Of a DNA stretch of 64,000 nucleotides, positions 51,515 through 61,890 are shown one piece after another (positions within the stretch are counted from its first letter, which is position 1; every line of letters begins with the position of its first letter). The translations under genes and the position numbers were made by a program. The stretch spans positions 558,001 to 622,000 of the forward strand of contig NZ_CP014754.1 in assembly GCF_001447155.2 (NCBI RefSeq). The letters run 5' to 3'. The notes under the pieces were generated by a model. The model searched no databases. It was not told where the DNA came from and saw only the letters and a list, made by a program, of their open reading frames with translations. The DNA comes from Marinobacter sp. LQ44. GTDB lineage: Bacteria; Pseudomonadota; Gammaproteobacteria; Pseudomonadales; Oleiphilaceae.

Positions 51515-53701
51515 TTAATCGGTGAGCTTGTGCTGGATATGCCAGCAGTGGTGAATCTTCTGGTTGCGTTGAAAATCCTTGTCCAGAGTGCTTGCCGTTA
51601 CCTCTTTGACTTCAAACTCTGCTTCAAGATCTTCGTCCAGTTTGAACTTCCGGAAATTGTTGGAGAATATCAACAGGCCGTCGCTGGATAACCGTTCCAT
51701 ACACTGACGAACCATGGTGCCGTGATCCCGCTGGATATCCAGAACCCCGGCCATTCTTGCTGAGTTGGAGAACGTGGGCGGGTCCATGAAGATCAGGTCG
51801 AAGGTCTGGTTGGCGGTTTTGCGGTCCGCCAACCAGGACAGACAATCCGCCTGCTCTACCACGTGCTTTCTCAGATCTGCGCCGTTCAGGGCCAGGTTGT
51901 CCTGGGCCCAGCTCACGTAGGTTTTCGACATATCCAGACTCAGGGACCGGCTGGCGCCGCCAACGGCTGCGTGTACCGTGGCTGCGCCGGTGTAGCAGAA
52001 CAGGTTCAGGAAGCGTTTGCCTCGGGCGTGCTGCTGTATCCAGTGGCGCACCGGGCGATGGTCCAGGAACAGGCCGGTGTCGAGATAGTCTTTCAGGTTT
52101 ACCTTCAGGGTACAGCCGTGTTCTTGCACGTTAAAGTATTCGCCGGTTGCGGCCTGTTTCTCATACTGTTTGGTGCCGGTTTGGCGCTGGCGTTGTTTGC
52201 AAACCAGATTCTCGGGGTCAACGTCCAGCACTTCCGGTATGACCGCCAGAGCCTCGGCCAGACGTTCCCGGGCGGCTTTTTCGTCGATAGACTTCGGAGC
52301 CAGGTACTCCTGCACGTGTACATTGCCATCGTATAGGTCGATGGCCAACGCGTATTCAGGCATATCGGCATCGTAAAGCCGGTAACAGCTGATACTCTGC
52401 TTCCGCGCCCACTGACCAATGGTTTTCAGGTTCTTCTTCAGGCGATTGCGTAGCATGTCTGCCCGTTCGGGGTTGGCAATGCGTGGCATAACCTGCCCTG
52501 GCGCAGCCGGGTCTCGCGGTGTTCGGGCATTTTCGGGCTGCACCTCGAACAACAACAGCTGCGCTGGCAGCTTGCCGTTGAACAATTTGTATTGTTTGAA
52601 GCTTCGCAGGCCAATGGACTTACCGAATTCCGGTACACCGGTGAACACGGCCAGGCGCCAACCCGGGAGTTCACGCAAGACGGTTTCACCCAGGGTTTGA
52701 TAGAGCGCGGCCAGCTCTTTGCGCTCGCTCAAGCGTTCACCATAGGGGGGATTGGTCAGCACCAGCCCCTTATCCGCCCAGTCCGGTTGCCGCTCAAACG
52801 CAGATGCCGGCCGGGGCTCTACGCTTACGATGCTGTCCAGACCAGCCCGGCGCAGGTTGTTGCGGGCCGTTTCGATCACCCGGGCGTCCTGATCGAAACC
52901 GGCAAATGCCGGTATGCGCTTGTTTTTGCCTTCATGTGCGCGGCGCTCAACTTCCTGGCGTAATGCCAGCCAAAGTTCCGGCTGATGCCCTGGCCATTTT
53001 TCAAATCCAAAACGCTCTGTTTTCCGGCCCGGCGCAATGTCCAGCGCCATCAATGCTGCTTCAATCACCACAGTTCCGGAACCACACATGGGATCAACAA
53101 AGTCGCCGCCGGCGGCGGCAATATCCGGCCATCCGGCCCGCAGCAGCAACGCGGCCGCGAGATTTTCCTTCAACGGCGCAAGACCCTGTTCAGTACGGTA
53201 TCCCCGCATGTGCAAGCTATGCCCGCTAAGGTCCAGCCCAACCGACAGCCGCCCTCGGTTCAGGCGGGCAGAGATGGTGACATCCGGATCTTTTGGCGCG
53301 ACCGAGGGCCGTGGCAGGCCCGCGCCCCGAATGCTGTCTACGATACCGTCTTTAACTTTCTGGGCACCGAACTGTGTGTTCCGAATTTCTTCGTTCTGCC
53401 CCAGGAAAGTTACTCGAAAGCTGCCGTTGACCGGAATGTGCGATTGCCAGTCCAGAGCCACCACGCCCTCATAAAGTTCGTCAGCACTACGGGCATCCAT
53501 CTCGGCAATGTGCAGGATGACCCGGTTGGCCAGCCGGGACCACAAACAGGCGCGATATCCGGCTTCCAGCTCCCCTTCTACCCAGACGCCCGCCGGCGCG
53601 TTGCGCACTTGAGCCAGGCCAAAGCTTTCCAGCTCATCGGCCAGGAGATACTCAACACCCTTGGGGCAGGTTACGAAAAAGACATGCTTGGACAAAATCA
53701 A
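51515..53701 (-). CDS. rlmKL: Bifunctional 23S rRNA m7G2069/m2G2445 methyltransferase
   Basis: The 728-residue protein starts at ATG 53701. The N-terminal half has a THUMP domain (about 50-160) and the RlmL methyltransferase with FVDPMCGSGTVVIEAALMALD and the catalytic LTNPPYGERL. The C-terminal half (RlmK) has FLNLFCYTGAATVHAA and FIMDPPTFSNS... (residues LIFMDPPTFSN). Both active sites are intact. It modifies G2445 and G2069 in the peptidyl transferase region using S-adenosylmethionine. It sits next to rmf and near pyrD, in line with the order seen in other gammaproteobacteria. Confidence 0.95.
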   Translation of the reverse strand: MILSKHVFFVTCPKGVEYLLADELESFGLAQVRNAPAGVWVEGELEAGYRACLWSRLANRVILHIAEMDARSADELYEGVVALDWQSHIPVNGSFRVTFLGQNEEIRNTQFGAQKVKDGIVDSIRGAGLPRPSVAPKDPDVTISARLNRGRLSVGLDLSGHSLHMRGYRTEQGLAPLKENLAAALLLRAGWPDIAAAGGDFVDPMCGSGTVVIEAALMALDIAPGRKTERFGFEKWPGHQPELWLALRQEVERRAHEGKNKRIPAFAGFDQDARVIETARNNLRRAGLDSIVSVEPRPASAFERQPDWADKGLVLTNPPYGERLSERKELAALYQTLGETVLRELPGWRLAVFTGVPEFGKSIGLRSFKQYKLFNGKLPAQLLLFEVQPENARTPRDPAAPGQVMPRIANPERADMLRNRLKKNLKTIGQWARKQSISCYRLYDADMPEYALAIDLYDGNVHVQEYLAPKSIDEKAARERLAEALAVIPEVLDVDPENLVCKQRQRQTGTKQYEKQAATGEYFNVQEHGCTLKVNLKDYLDTGLFLDHRPVRHWIQQHARGKRFLNLFCYTGAATVHAAVGGASRSLSLDMSKTYVSWAQDNLALNGADLRKHVVEQADCLSWLADRKTANQTFDLIFMDPPTFSNSARMAGVLDIQRDHGTMVRQCMERLSSDGLLIFSNNFRKFKLDEDLEAEFEVKEVTASTLDKDFQRNQKIHHCWHIQHKLTD

Positions 53702-54020
53702 CTCCTGGTTTTCTGGATAGAGCCGGTAAGCCGCCGGAAAAGCAGCAAAACCCGAATTCGGGCCGTCATCGTTATTTCACAAACCTATAAGAAAAGCTTC
53801 ATATAGATGAAATAAATAGTGTACATCCGCGCAAGGTTCGTCTTACCTTGTAGTTGACGCGTCGTTCTGGAAGCCAACATAACCGTGCTTCCGTTAACAG
53901 GATCCTGACTGCTCTGGCCGGAACTGGCAATAGTGGGTTATCCCGGATGGGTGCCTTCTTTACCAAGGCCACGGCAGATGTGTACACGCTTGTTCTGTTA
54001 ATCCATCAGTGAGGAACGGC

Positions 54021-54233
54021 ATGAAAAGACAGAAGAGAGACATGTACGCTCGTGCATTCAAGCGGGGTTATCTCGCTGGCGTGTCCGGCAAATCCAAAGA
54101 CAGCTGCCCGTTAGACCAAGCAGAGGTGCGCCAGGAATGGCTGAACGGGTGGCGAGAAGGCCGCACAGATAACTGGGAGGGCATGACCGGCGTCTCCGGC
54201 ATCCACAAACTTGCCAACGTAACCGCAACGTGA
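54021..54233 (+). CDS. rmf: Ribosome modulation factor
   Basis: ATG 54021 gives 70 residues. The protein matches RMF along its length: MKRQKRDMYARAFKRGYLAG, CPL....RQEWLNGWREGRTDNWEGMTG. It binds 70S ribosomes in stationary phase and promotes 100S dimer formation. It is divergent from rlmKL, as expected for the region. Its 3' flank carries two GC-rich hairpins. Confidence 0.93.
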   Translation: MKRQKRDMYARAFKRGYLAGVSGKSKDSCPLDQAEVRQEWLNGWREGRTDNWEGMTGVSGIHKLANVTAT

Positions 54234-54318
54234 CCGCGGTGTTGGCATACCCCGTTTAACCTGATCTCTTTTAGTTGTAGCTACACCACAATCTGACGCA
54301 GTAACCAGAGCAACCAAA

Positions 54319-54394
54319 ACGGGGCCTCCCGCCCCGTACCATGCGAAGAAGCGCTACGGGGTTCGTTCCCCGCAAGGGCCCGCTCAGCGGGCCC
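54319..54394. terminator. Two GC-rich hairpins between rmf and pyrD
   Basis: ACGGGGC-CTCCC-GCCCCGT (54319-54337) and GGGCCCGC-TCA-GCGGGCCC (54376-54394) lie between the convergent rmf and pyrD genes. The second is followed by ACCTTCTTTC on the plus strand. They probably limit read-through in both directions. Confidence 0.55.
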
Positions 54395-54412
54395 ACCTTC
54401 TTTCTGGCCTCA

Positions 54413-55438
54413 CTACTTATGCTGTTCTTTCCTGATCGCTTCTACTGCTTCGTTAATCAAAGCTGGGCCTTTGTAAATAAAGCCGGTGTAGATTTGCACC
54501 AGTTTCGCCCCAGCCCGGATTTTCTCGGCCGCACTCTCGCCATCAGTGATACCGCCAACGCCAATAACCGGGATTCTGTCCCCCAACTCGGCGTACAACC
54601 CCTGAATAACCCGTAAAGACGCCTCGCGCACCGGTGCTCCGCTCAAACCGCCAGCTTCCTGCTCGTGCTTGTGTCCTTGCACCGCTTCCCGGCTGATGGT
54701 GGTGTTTGTGGCAATCACACCATCCAGGCCCGCCTCGAGTAATGCCCCGGCAACAAAGCGAATGCCTGCATCATCCATATCCGGGGCAATCTTCACGGCA
54801 ACCGGTACATAGCGACCAATATTTTTTTCGCAGATCGCCTGTTCGTCTTTGATCGCGTGCAGTAGCTGCTTCAGCGAGTCGCCAAACTGCAGATCACGCA
54901 ATCCCGGGGTATTCGGCGAGGACACGTTTACCGTGATGTAGTCGGCATGGGGGTAAACTGCGGCGATACCCTTGCGGTAGTCCTGTTCGGACTGCTCATT
55001 CGGGGTATCTTTGTTCTTGCCCACGTTAATGCCCAGGATACCGCGATAACGACGCTTCTCAACATTGCTCACCAGATGACCAAGGCCTTCATTATTAAAG
55101 CCCATGCGGTTGATGATGGCCCGGTGTTCGGGCAGGCGGAACATCCGCGGCTTGGGGTTGCCCGGCTGAGCCAAGGGTGTGACGGTGCCCACTTCAATGA
55201 ACCCGAAACCCAGGGCTCCCAGGGCATCCAAGTGGTCGGCATTTTTGTCCAGGCCGGCGGCCAGGCCTACCGGATTGGGGAACTCCAGCCCCATGACATT
55301 AACCGGGCACGGCTCCGGGCGCTTTGAAACAACATTGAGAATACCGGTTTTGTAGGCCAGATCCAGGCCACTGAGGGCGACATTATGGGCCTGTTCCGGG
55401 GGCAGCCGGAAAAGTAAATTACGTAGAATGCTGTACAT
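54413..55438 (-). CDS. pyrD: Dihydroorotate dehydrogenase (quinone), class 2
   Basis: ATG 55438 (MYSILRNLLFRLPPEQAH) gives 341 residues with the N-terminal membrane-associating helices typical of class 2. FMN and substrate sites are present: FPNPVGLAAGLDKN, NRMGFNNEG, VNVSSPNTPGLRDLQ (catalytic Ser), ATNTTISRE, and GVGGITDGESAAEKIRAGA. It oxidises dihydroorotate to orotate with electrons passed to quinone. Homology does not extend to the upstream in-frame start at 55555. Confidence 0.95.
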   Translation of the reverse strand: MYSILRNLLFRLPPEQAHNVALSGLDLAYKTGILNVVSKRPEPCPVNVMGLEFPNPVGLAAGLDKNADHLDALGALGFGFIEVGTVTPLAQPGNPKPRMFRLPEHRAIINRMGFNNEGLGHLVSNVEKRRYRGILGINVGKNKDTPNEQSEQDYRKGIAAVYPHADYITVNVSSPNTPGLRDLQFGDSLKQLLHAIKDEQAICEKNIGRYVPVAVKIAPDMDDAGIRFVAGALLEAGLDGVIATNTTISREAVQGHKHEQEAGGLSGAPVREASLRVIQGLYAELGDRIPVIGVGGITDGESAAEKIRAGAKLVQIYTGFIYKGPALINEAVEAIRKEQHK

Positions 55439-55480
55439 CTTGGAGCTCCTTGCCGAGGGGTGGCCGGAGTATACCGGAAG

Positions 55481-55753
55481 TTTTCCACACCATCCTCCCG
55501 AACCTTCAATGCAACGTAAAAGCCCATGCCTCAGCGGTTGGCGAGGCTTTTCCACGGAATCTGTGGATAACTCTGTTGAAAATGCCGGGGCAAGCGTCTC
55601 GACCCCTTGATAACTGCGCCAGCCTACAGATTGATCATTTTTTAATCAGTTAATTTTTAACTAAAAATCAATAACTTAAAAAGGCAGAATAACCATTTGA
55701 CGACTTTAGTTACAAAGTGATAGCGGGTAACAACTTTGTCATCATGTGCATAA
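55481..55753. other. DnaA-box cluster next to an AT-rich stretch
   Basis: The gene-free 403-bp interval between pyrD and the CDF gene holds three matches to the DnaA-box consensus TTWTNCACA: TTTTCCACA (55481-55489), TGTGGATAA (55562-55570) and TGTGCATAA (55745-55753), plus a near match TTTTCCACG (55548-55556). An AT-rich run lies at about 55632-55682. It could be a DnaA-titrating or DnaA-regulated site. No dnaA or other origin genes are nearby. Confidence 0.4.
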
Positions 55754-55841
55754 ATCGACCTGCGTTCCCCGATTAATTCTCCCCAAATTTTCCATTCCTG
55801 CCGCTATACTGGCTACCAACAGAATTATCGGAGCCTGAGCC

Positions 55842-57005
55842 ATGGATCAGCCCCCAAAGGCCCATTTACGGACTGACAAGCACTTGCAACAGGAAAAACA
55901 CGCCGCCTCCCGGGTCACCATCATTGGCATGCTCCTGGATGCAATCCTTGGTGTGATGAAAATTATTGGCGGCACTCTTTTTCATTCCCACGCTCTGGTG
56001 GTGGATGGCATCCACTCGTTTACCGACGTTGTTTCAGACTGGGTTGTGCTTGCAGTGATGCGGCTGTCACGTAAAGGCCCGGATGATGACCACCCCTACG
56101 GACATCAGCGCATTGAGACGCTCGGCACACTTTTGCTGGGGAGCATACTGATTGCCGTGGGCGCTGCCCTTGCCTGGGAAAATATTCTGCGCCTGGTCTC
56201 CGGAGAGGATCTCGCGGTACCGGGCTGGCCGGTTCTGGTTGCTGCGGGAATATCGGTCGCCTCGAAGGAATGGATCTACCGTTATACCCGCCATGTGGGT
56301 ATGAAAATTCGATCCGACCTGCTGATCGCCAACGCCTGGCACAGCCGGACAGACGCGTTTTCATCGGTCGTTGTTCTGGTTTCCACTGTCGGTGCCATGG
56401 TCGGATATGTTTGGCTGGATACCCTTGCCGCTGTGGTTATCTCCGGCATCATTATTCATATTGGCTGGAAATTCACCTGGGACAGCGTTAAGGAACTCGT
56501 CGATACCGGACTGTCTGCGGAGGATACCCGGGTGTTGCGTGCCATTGCCATGGACACAGACGGCGTGCGCAATGTTCACGAGCTACGCAGCCGGCGTATG
56601 GGTCACGACATACTGCTGGATGTCCATCTGGTTGTTCGGCCTGAGATAAGCGTTTCTGAGGGACACCAGATCGGCATGAAGGTGGTTTCCGGCATGAGGG
56701 ATGCCATCGATAATATCCGGGACATCAACTTTCATATCGATGCCGAGAACGACGAACACACACCGCATCAGACCGACCCGCATTTACCCAGCCGCGAGGA
56801 TATCCGCCACTTGCTGTCGCAGCAGCTCGGTGAGCTGCCGCCGCACAGCCGGCTGAGACTGCATTACCTCAAAAACCGGGTTCATATCGAAGTCTTCCTG
56901 GACGAACAGCATCCGGCACCCGCGTTGACCACCGAAAGCATTCGGGAGGTACTTTCCCCCTATCCCTGGTTTGGTTCAGTCCGGGTTTGGGTGTCCGCAA
57001 GCTGA
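55842..57005 (+). CDS. Cation diffusion facilitator transporter
   Basis: The 387-residue protein starts at ATG 55842. It has six transmembrane segments (about 25-210) with the intramembrane metal residues in VVDGIHSFTDVVSDW and NAWHSRTDAFSSV. A cytoplasmic ferredoxin-like domain follows (RRMGHDILLDVHLVVRPEISVSEGHQI), and a further 90-residue C-terminal extension makes it longer than FieF. It exports divalent cations such as zinc, iron or manganese in exchange for protons. It is convergent with the RimK-like gene. Confidence 0.93.
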   Translation: MDQPPKAHLRTDKHLQQEKHAASRVTIIGMLLDAILGVMKIIGGTLFHSHALVVDGIHSFTDVVSDWVVLAVMRLSRKGPDDDHPYGHQRIETLGTLLLGSILIAVGAALAWENILRLVSGEDLAVPGWPVLVAAGISVASKEWIYRYTRHVGMKIRSDLLIANAWHSRTDAFSSVVVLVSTVGAMVGYVWLDTLAAVVISGIIIHIGWKFTWDSVKELVDTGLSAEDTRVLRAIAMDTDGVRNVHELRSRRMGHDILLDVHLVVRPEISVSEGHQIGMKVVSGMRDAIDNIRDINFHIDAENDEHTPHQTDPHLPSREDIRHLLSQQLGELPPHSRLRLHYLKNRVHIEVFLDEQHPAPALTTESIREVLSPYPWFGSVRVWVSAS

Positions 57006-57009
57006 TCAA

Positions 57010-57028
57010 GCGCCGGTATTACCGGCGC
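57010..57028. terminator. Hairpin between convergent genes
   Basis: An 8-bp stem GCGCCGGT-ATT-ACCGGCGC is followed by CGGTTTTC on the plus strand. It overlaps the end of the RimK-like gene. Confidence 0.5.
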
Positions 57029-58518
57029 CGGTTTTCTTCCATACGGGACAGGAACTCCTGCATGACCAGGGTATAAAGCTCGCCACCCAGGAATTTGTCT
57101 TCCACACCGGAATCGATGCTGGGGTTGTCGTTAACTTCAATGACGGCCACCCGGTTACCGGCCTGTTTGATGTCCACCCCATACAATCCATTACCGATCA
57201 GTCGGGTGGAGTTCAGCGCCGCCTGAATAACATTCCGGGGCACCTCATAGGTGGGCATGGTTTCAAACCCGCCACTTTCCACCGCCGCGCCACCGTGTTG
57301 GTAGATCTGCCAGTGCCCCTTCACCATCATGTATTTGCAGGCATAGATGGCGCGGCCGCCCAATACACCAATGCGCCAGTCGTACTCGGTGTAGAAATAC
57401 TCCTGGGCCAACACCAGTGCTGATTGCTTGAACAACTCTTTAAGGCCGGCCCGCAGCTCTTTCTCATCCTTGGCTTTGGCCACGCCCCTTGAGAAGGCGC
57501 CGTCCGGAATCTTGATGACCACCGGGAAACCCAGCTCACTGACCACTTGATCAACCGCATCTTTCTGATCTTTGGACAGGATCAGTGTTTTTGGGGTTGG
57601 CACCTTGTTGTTCTTGAGCAGGTCCGCCAGGAACACTTTGTTGGTGCAACGCAGTATCGAGACCGGGTCATCAATAACCACCATGCCCTCCGCCTCTGCC
57701 TTGCGGGCAAACCGGTAGGTGTGGTGATCAATCGCGGTGGTTTCCCGAATGAACAGGCCATCGTATTCCGGCAACCGCATGTAGTCCCGACGGGTAATTC
57801 TCTCTACATTGATGCCCAGCTTTCGCCCTGCCCGCTCGAATCTTTTTAGGGCAGCCTCATCACTCGGGGGCATTTCCTCTTCCGGGTTCACCAGCATGGC
57901 CAGATCAAAACGATAGCGCCGACGCGTTCTCGGCTTACGCCAGATCATGCTGCTGAAACGATCCAGCGCTGCCGCAAACACGTCCTGTTCGCGCTCATCC
58001 AGATCGGCCGGGGCGGCCGGTTTCATGGATTCAATCTGCCATTGCTTGCGGTGGCGGAACACCACTTCCAGGATTGGGCAGGGAAAGCGCTCAAACAAGG
58101 CCCGGGCTACCGGCTTGAGATCCGCATGCTCCGCCTGGCCAAAATAGGTGCGAATGCGCACTTCGTGGGTGGCGTCCCGCTCATCAGTGGCCGGGTCGAT
58201 TTCCCTGGCTTCCTGCTCCAGCCACTGAATGACGCTGTGATCCAGCTCCTCCAGTTCCAGCGAAAACAAGCCCTTGCGACTCAAATCGTTCAAGGTCATC
58301 ACCGAGGGCACCACATGGTGGCCCCGGGCCTCTGCCAACAAGGAGCAGTAATAACCCCGGCTCAGGTATTTCGCGCTCTGGCAAAGGTTGATCACGCGCA
58401 CCCGGCTATTGGCGGGGGCGGAAAAATTCAGATACTGATCAAAGGTCAGTACATCCTCGCTGGGGTAATAGGGTGACCAGTCTTTGGCACGGTCCACAAC
58501 GATTAACAAACGGGACAT
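57019..58518 (-). CDS. RimK-family alpha-L-glutamate ligase-like protein
   Basis: The 499-residue protein starts at ATG 58518. An N-terminal RimK-like accessory domain (about 1-200) precedes the ATP-grasp domain, with TPKTLILSKDQKDAVDQVVSELGFPVVIKIPDGAFSRGV, the EYDWRIGVLGG strand and VIEVNDNPSIDSGVEDKF (metal ligands). It probably adds glutamate or another amino acid to a protein or peptide. The divergent neighbour is a GNAT-C39 fusion; these two are recurrent partners in proteobacteria, so they may share a substrate. Confidence 0.87.
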   Translation of the reverse strand: MSRLLIVVDRAKDWSPYYPSEDVLTFDQYLNFSAPANSRVRVINLCQSAKYLSRGYYCSLLAEARGHHVVPSVMTLNDLSRKGLFSLELEELDHSVIQWLEQEAREIDPATDERDATHEVRIRTYFGQAEHADLKPVARALFERFPCPILEVVFRHRKQWQIESMKPAAPADLDEREQDVFAAALDRFSSMIWRKPRTRRRYRFDLAMLVNPEEEMPPSDEAALKRFERAGRKLGINVERITRRDYMRLPEYDGLFIRETTAIDHHTYRFARKAEAEGMVVIDDPVSILRCTNKVFLADLLKNNKVPTPKTLILSKDQKDAVDQVVSELGFPVVIKIPDGAFSRGVAKAKDEKELRAGLKELFKQSALVLAQEYFYTEYDWRIGVLGGRAIYACKYMMVKGHWQIYQHGGAAVESGGFETMPTYEVPRNVIQAALNSTRLIGNGLYGVDIKQAGNRVAVIEVNDNPSIDSGVEDKFLGGELYTLVMQEFLSRMEENRRR

Positions 58519-58716
58519 TAAAGGCGTTCCTCCCTGAAAGGTTCAGCCGGGTAATGGGCGCAACAATACGCCGCTGTGACGCCTGGTACAATCCAGCCTG
58601 GATGCGTGCTTTTACGCATGATCGCCCGCTATCGAAACCAACCTGTCTCTACCATAATAGCTGCGGTGGAAGTGCTCGCCAGCTTCTGCGATTTTCGCGA
58701 CCGGGATTTGTTAACC

Positions 58717-59832
58717 ATGCATGATGTTTTGCTTCGACAAGCAGTCGCCGACGATCTGACTGCCCTGGTGCAGCTGGAAAATCGGTGTTTTACCGAGGAC
58801 CGTATTTCCCGACGCAGTTTCCGACGGTTTCTGGAAATGCCAAGGGACCGCCTGATAGTGGCGGAGCAAGGCTCCGAGCTGGTGGGCTATTGCCTGGTAT
58901 TGATGAATGCCGCCACCCGTTTGGCGCGGATTTATTCAATCGCTGTATCGCCAACCGTTCGTGGCAGAGGCGTGGGCGAGCAATTGGTGCGGGAAGCGGA
59001 GAAGGAAGCCGTAGAGGCAGACCGCATCATCATGCGCCTGGAGGTTCGGGAAGATAACGCCGGTGCCATCAATCTATACAAGCGATTGGGCTATCGCCAA
59101 TTCGGTACCTACCGGGACTATTACGAAGATCATGGCGATGCCCTGCGCTTCGAACGGCGTATTCTTTACTACGAACCTTCCCGGGAGTATCTCCCGGTAC
59201 CCTATTACCCCCAAACCACCGAGTTTACCTGCGGCCCCTCTGCCCTGATCATGGCCATGGCTGCCCTGGACGAAGATCAGCAGCTGAACACCCTGGAAGA
59301 ATTGAAGATATGGCGGGAGGCCACTACCATTTTCATGCTCGCCGGTCACGGTGGCTGCGGGCCCCATGGCCTGGCCTTGTCAGCCTGGCACCGAGGCTTT
59401 GAGGCCAGCGCCTGGATCAGTCAGGAAGGCGCCCTGTTTAAGGATACCGTGCGCAACGACGATAAAAAGCGGGTATTGGAACTGGTGCATGAAGGCTTCC
59501 TGCACGATATTGGTCAGACCGGCATCCAGCTGCACCACGACCCACTGACCCTGGAAGCCATGGAAGCCGCACTGCACGAGGGCCGCATCCCGGTCATCCT
59601 GATCAGTACCTGGCAGCTCAACCGCAGTCGTGTACCCCACTGGGTGACCGTATGCGCCATGGATGAAGACTTTGTGTACCTGCACGACCCGGAAATCGAC
59701 ACTGATGTGGGCGAGACCGTCGCCGACAAACAATATTTGCCTGTCGACAAACGGGTATTTGGCAAGATGTCCAGCTACGGCCGCAACCAACCCTTGCAGG
59801 CGGCCGTGATCGTCGGGCCGAAACGGCCCTGA
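58717..59832 (+). CDS. GNAT acetyltransferase fused to a C39-like peptidase domain
   Basis: ATG 58717 (MHDVLLRQA) gives 371 residues; a start at 58576 is possible but has no homology. The N-terminal GNAT domain (1 to about 155) has LARIYSIAVSPTVRGRGVGEQLVREAE and NAGAINLYKRLGYRQFG. The C-terminal domain is peptidase C39-like: YYPQTTEFTCGPSALIMAM (Cys), HWVTVCAMDEDFVYLHDP (His and Asp). Both catalytic sets look intact. It may acetylate and cleave a peptide, perhaps the product of the divergent RimK-like ligase. The uvrB gene converges and its stop directly abuts. Confidence 0.87.
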   Translation: MHDVLLRQAVADDLTALVQLENRCFTEDRISRRSFRRFLEMPRDRLIVAEQGSELVGYCLVLMNAATRLARIYSIAVSPTVRGRGVGEQLVREAEKEAVEADRIIMRLEVREDNAGAINLYKRLGYRQFGTYRDYYEDHGDALRFERRILYYEPSREYLPVPYYPQTTEFTCGPSALIMAMAALDEDQQLNTLEELKIWREATTIFMLAGHGGCGPHGLALSAWHRGFEASAWISQEGALFKDTVRNDDKKRVLELVHEGFLHDIGQTGIQLHHDPLTLEAMEAALHEGRIPVILISTWQLNRSRVPHWVTVCAMDEDFVYLHDPEIDTDVGETVADKQYLPVDKRVFGKMSSYGRNQPLQAAVIVGPKRP

Positions 59833-61890
59833 TCAGCCGGTACGAATCGCCGCTTCCTTGAGTTCGGAAATCTGGTCCCGCAATCGCGCTGCGGTTTCGA
59901 AATCCAGGTCTGCGGCGGCCTTGTACATGTCGTCCTCCAGGCGCGTCACTTCCTTGAGCAACTCTTCCGGAGAGCGCTTGCCTGCCTTGACCATATAACC
60001 TTCCGCCTCTTCCGCGGCCTTCTGGCCCGGGCGTTCCGCCTTACGGCGACCGCGTCCACCGCCGGTGGCTCCCTCCATGACATCGGCGATCTTCTTGTTC
60101 AGGCCTTTCGGGGTAATACCGTGCTCTTCGTTATGGGCCGTCTGCTTCGCTCGCCGGCGTTCGGTTTCGTCAATGGCCCGCTGCATGGAGCCGGTGATGC
60201 GGTCCCCGTACAGAATGGCTTTACCATTGAGGTTACGGGCGGCACGGCCGATGGTCTGGATCAACGAGCGTTCGCTGCGCAGGAAGCCTTCCTTGTCTGC
60301 GTCCAGAATCGCCACCAGAGACACTTCCGGCATATCCAGGCCTTCCCGCAACAGGTTGATGCCTACCAGCACATCAAACTCGCCCCGGCGTAAATCCCGG
60401 ATAATCTCGACGCGCTCCACGGTGTCGATGTCTGAGTGCAGATACCGAACGCGAATGTCGTGTTCCATAAGGAAATCGGTAAGGTCTTCGGCCATGCGCT
60501 TGGTCAGGGTAGTGACCAGCACCCGCTCCTCCACCGCCACCCGTGCGTGGATTTCCGAGAGCAGGTCATCCACCTGGGTAGACGCTGGCCGCACCTCGAT
60601 CACCGGGTCCAGCAGGCCGGTCGGCCGAACCACCTGCTCCACCACCTGGCCGGCGTGCTCCGCCTCATAGTTACCCGGCGTGGCCGACACGAAGATCATC
60701 TGGGGGGCAATCCGCTCCCACTCCTCAAACCGCATGGGCCGGTTATCCAGTGCCGACGGCAGGCGAAAACCATACTCCACCAGCGTTTCCTTCCGGGACC
60801 GGTCACCTTTATACATGGCACCAATCTGCGGAATGGTCACGTGGGACTCGTCCACCACCAGCAATGCGTTGGGCGGCAGGTAATCAAACAGGGTGGGTGG
60901 CGGCTCGCCAGGCGCGCGGCCAGACAGGTAGCGGGAGTAGTTCTCGATGCCGTTGCAGTAACCCAGCTCCATCATCATTTCCATGTCGTAGCGGGTGCGT
61001 TCCTCAAGGCGCTGGGCCTCCACCAGCCGGTGGTTATCCCGCAACTGCTGCAAACGCACGTCTAGCTCAGCACGGATATTCTCGACCGCATCCAGCACCT
61101 TCTGCCGGGGCGTCACATAGTGAGACTTCGGATAGATGGTGACCCGTGGCACACGGCGCAGTACCTCACCGGTCAGCGGATCGAAGTAGCTGAGGTTTTC
61201 CACTTCATCGTCAAACAACTCGATGCGAATGGCCTCCCGCTCCGATTCCGCCGGGAACACATCAATCACATCGCCCCGAACCCGGTAGTTGGCGCGGTGG
61301 AACTCGATATCATTACGGGTGTACTGCAGCTCTGCCAGCCGGCGCAGAATCGAGCGCTGATCTATCTGATCACCCCGGTCCAGGTGCAGCATCATCTTCA
61401 GGTAGGATTCCGGATCACCCAAACCGTAAATGGAAGATACCGTGGCAACGATAATGGCATCCGGCCGCTCCAACAGAGCCTTGGTAGCAGACAGGCGCAT
61501 TTGTTCAATGTGTTCGTTGATGGAGGCATCTTTCTCGATGAAGGTGTCAGACGACGGCACATAGGCTTCCGGCTGGTAGTAATCGTAGTAAGACACGAAA
61601 TACTCCACCGCGTTATCCGGAAAGAACTCCTTGAACTCGCCGTATAACTGCGCCGCCAGGGTCTTGTTATGGGCCATGATGATGGTGGGCCGCTGCACGT
61701 CCTGGATCACATTGGCGATGGTGAACGTCTTGCCTGAGCCAGTCACCCCCAGCAACGTCTGGTGCGCCAGCCCGGAATGAATGCCATCCACCAGGCCGGC
61801 GATGGCCTTGGGCTGGTCACCGGCCGGCTGATATGGGGAATCAACTCGGAACACACCTTCACGGGAAGCGCTGGATGCTTTACTGGCCAT
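59833..61890 (-). CDS. uvrB: Excinuclease ABC subunit B
   Basis: The 685-residue protein starts at ATG 61890. Helicase motifs are Walker [25 protein letters not shown], and [31 protein letters not shown]; the beta-hairpin region [15 protein letters not shown] and the C-terminal UVR domain ([24 protein letters not shown]) are intact. UvrB verifies damage and pairs with UvrA and UvrC in nucleotide excision repair. No LexA box (CTG-N10-CAG) is seen in the 190 bp upstream. Confidence 0.97.
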   Translation of the reverse strand: MASKASSASREGVFRVDSPYQPAGDQPKAIAGLVDGIHSGLAHQTLLGVTGSGKTFTIANVIQDVQRPTIIMAHNKTLAAQLYGEFKEFFPDNAVEYFVSYYDYYQPEAYVPSSDTFIEKDASINEHIEQMRLSATKALLERPDAIIVATVSSIYGLGDPESYLKMMLHLDRGDQIDQRSILRRLAELQYTRNDIEFHRANYRVRGDVIDVFPAESEREAIRIELFDDEVENLSYFDPLTGEVLRRVPRVTIYPKSHYVTPRQKVLDAVENIRAELDVRLQQLRDNHRLVEAQRLEERTRYDMEMMMELGYCNGIENYSRYLSGRAPGEPPPTLFDYLPPNALLVVDESHVTIPQIGAMYKGDRSRKETLVEYGFRLPSALDNRPMRFEEWERIAPQMIFVSATPGNYEAEHAGQVVEQVVRPTGLLDPVIEVRPASTQVDDLLSEIHARVAVEERVLVTTLTKRMAEDLTDFLMEHDIRVRYLHSDIDTVERVEIIRDLRRGEFDVLVGINLLREGLDMPEVSLVAILDADKEGFLRSERSLIQTIGRAARNLNGKAILYGDRITGSMQRAIDETERRRAKQTAHNEEHGITPKGLNKKIADVMEGATGGGRGRRKAERPGQKAAEEAEGYMVKAGKRSPEELLKEVTRLEDDMYKAAADLDFETAARLRDQISELKEAAIRTG

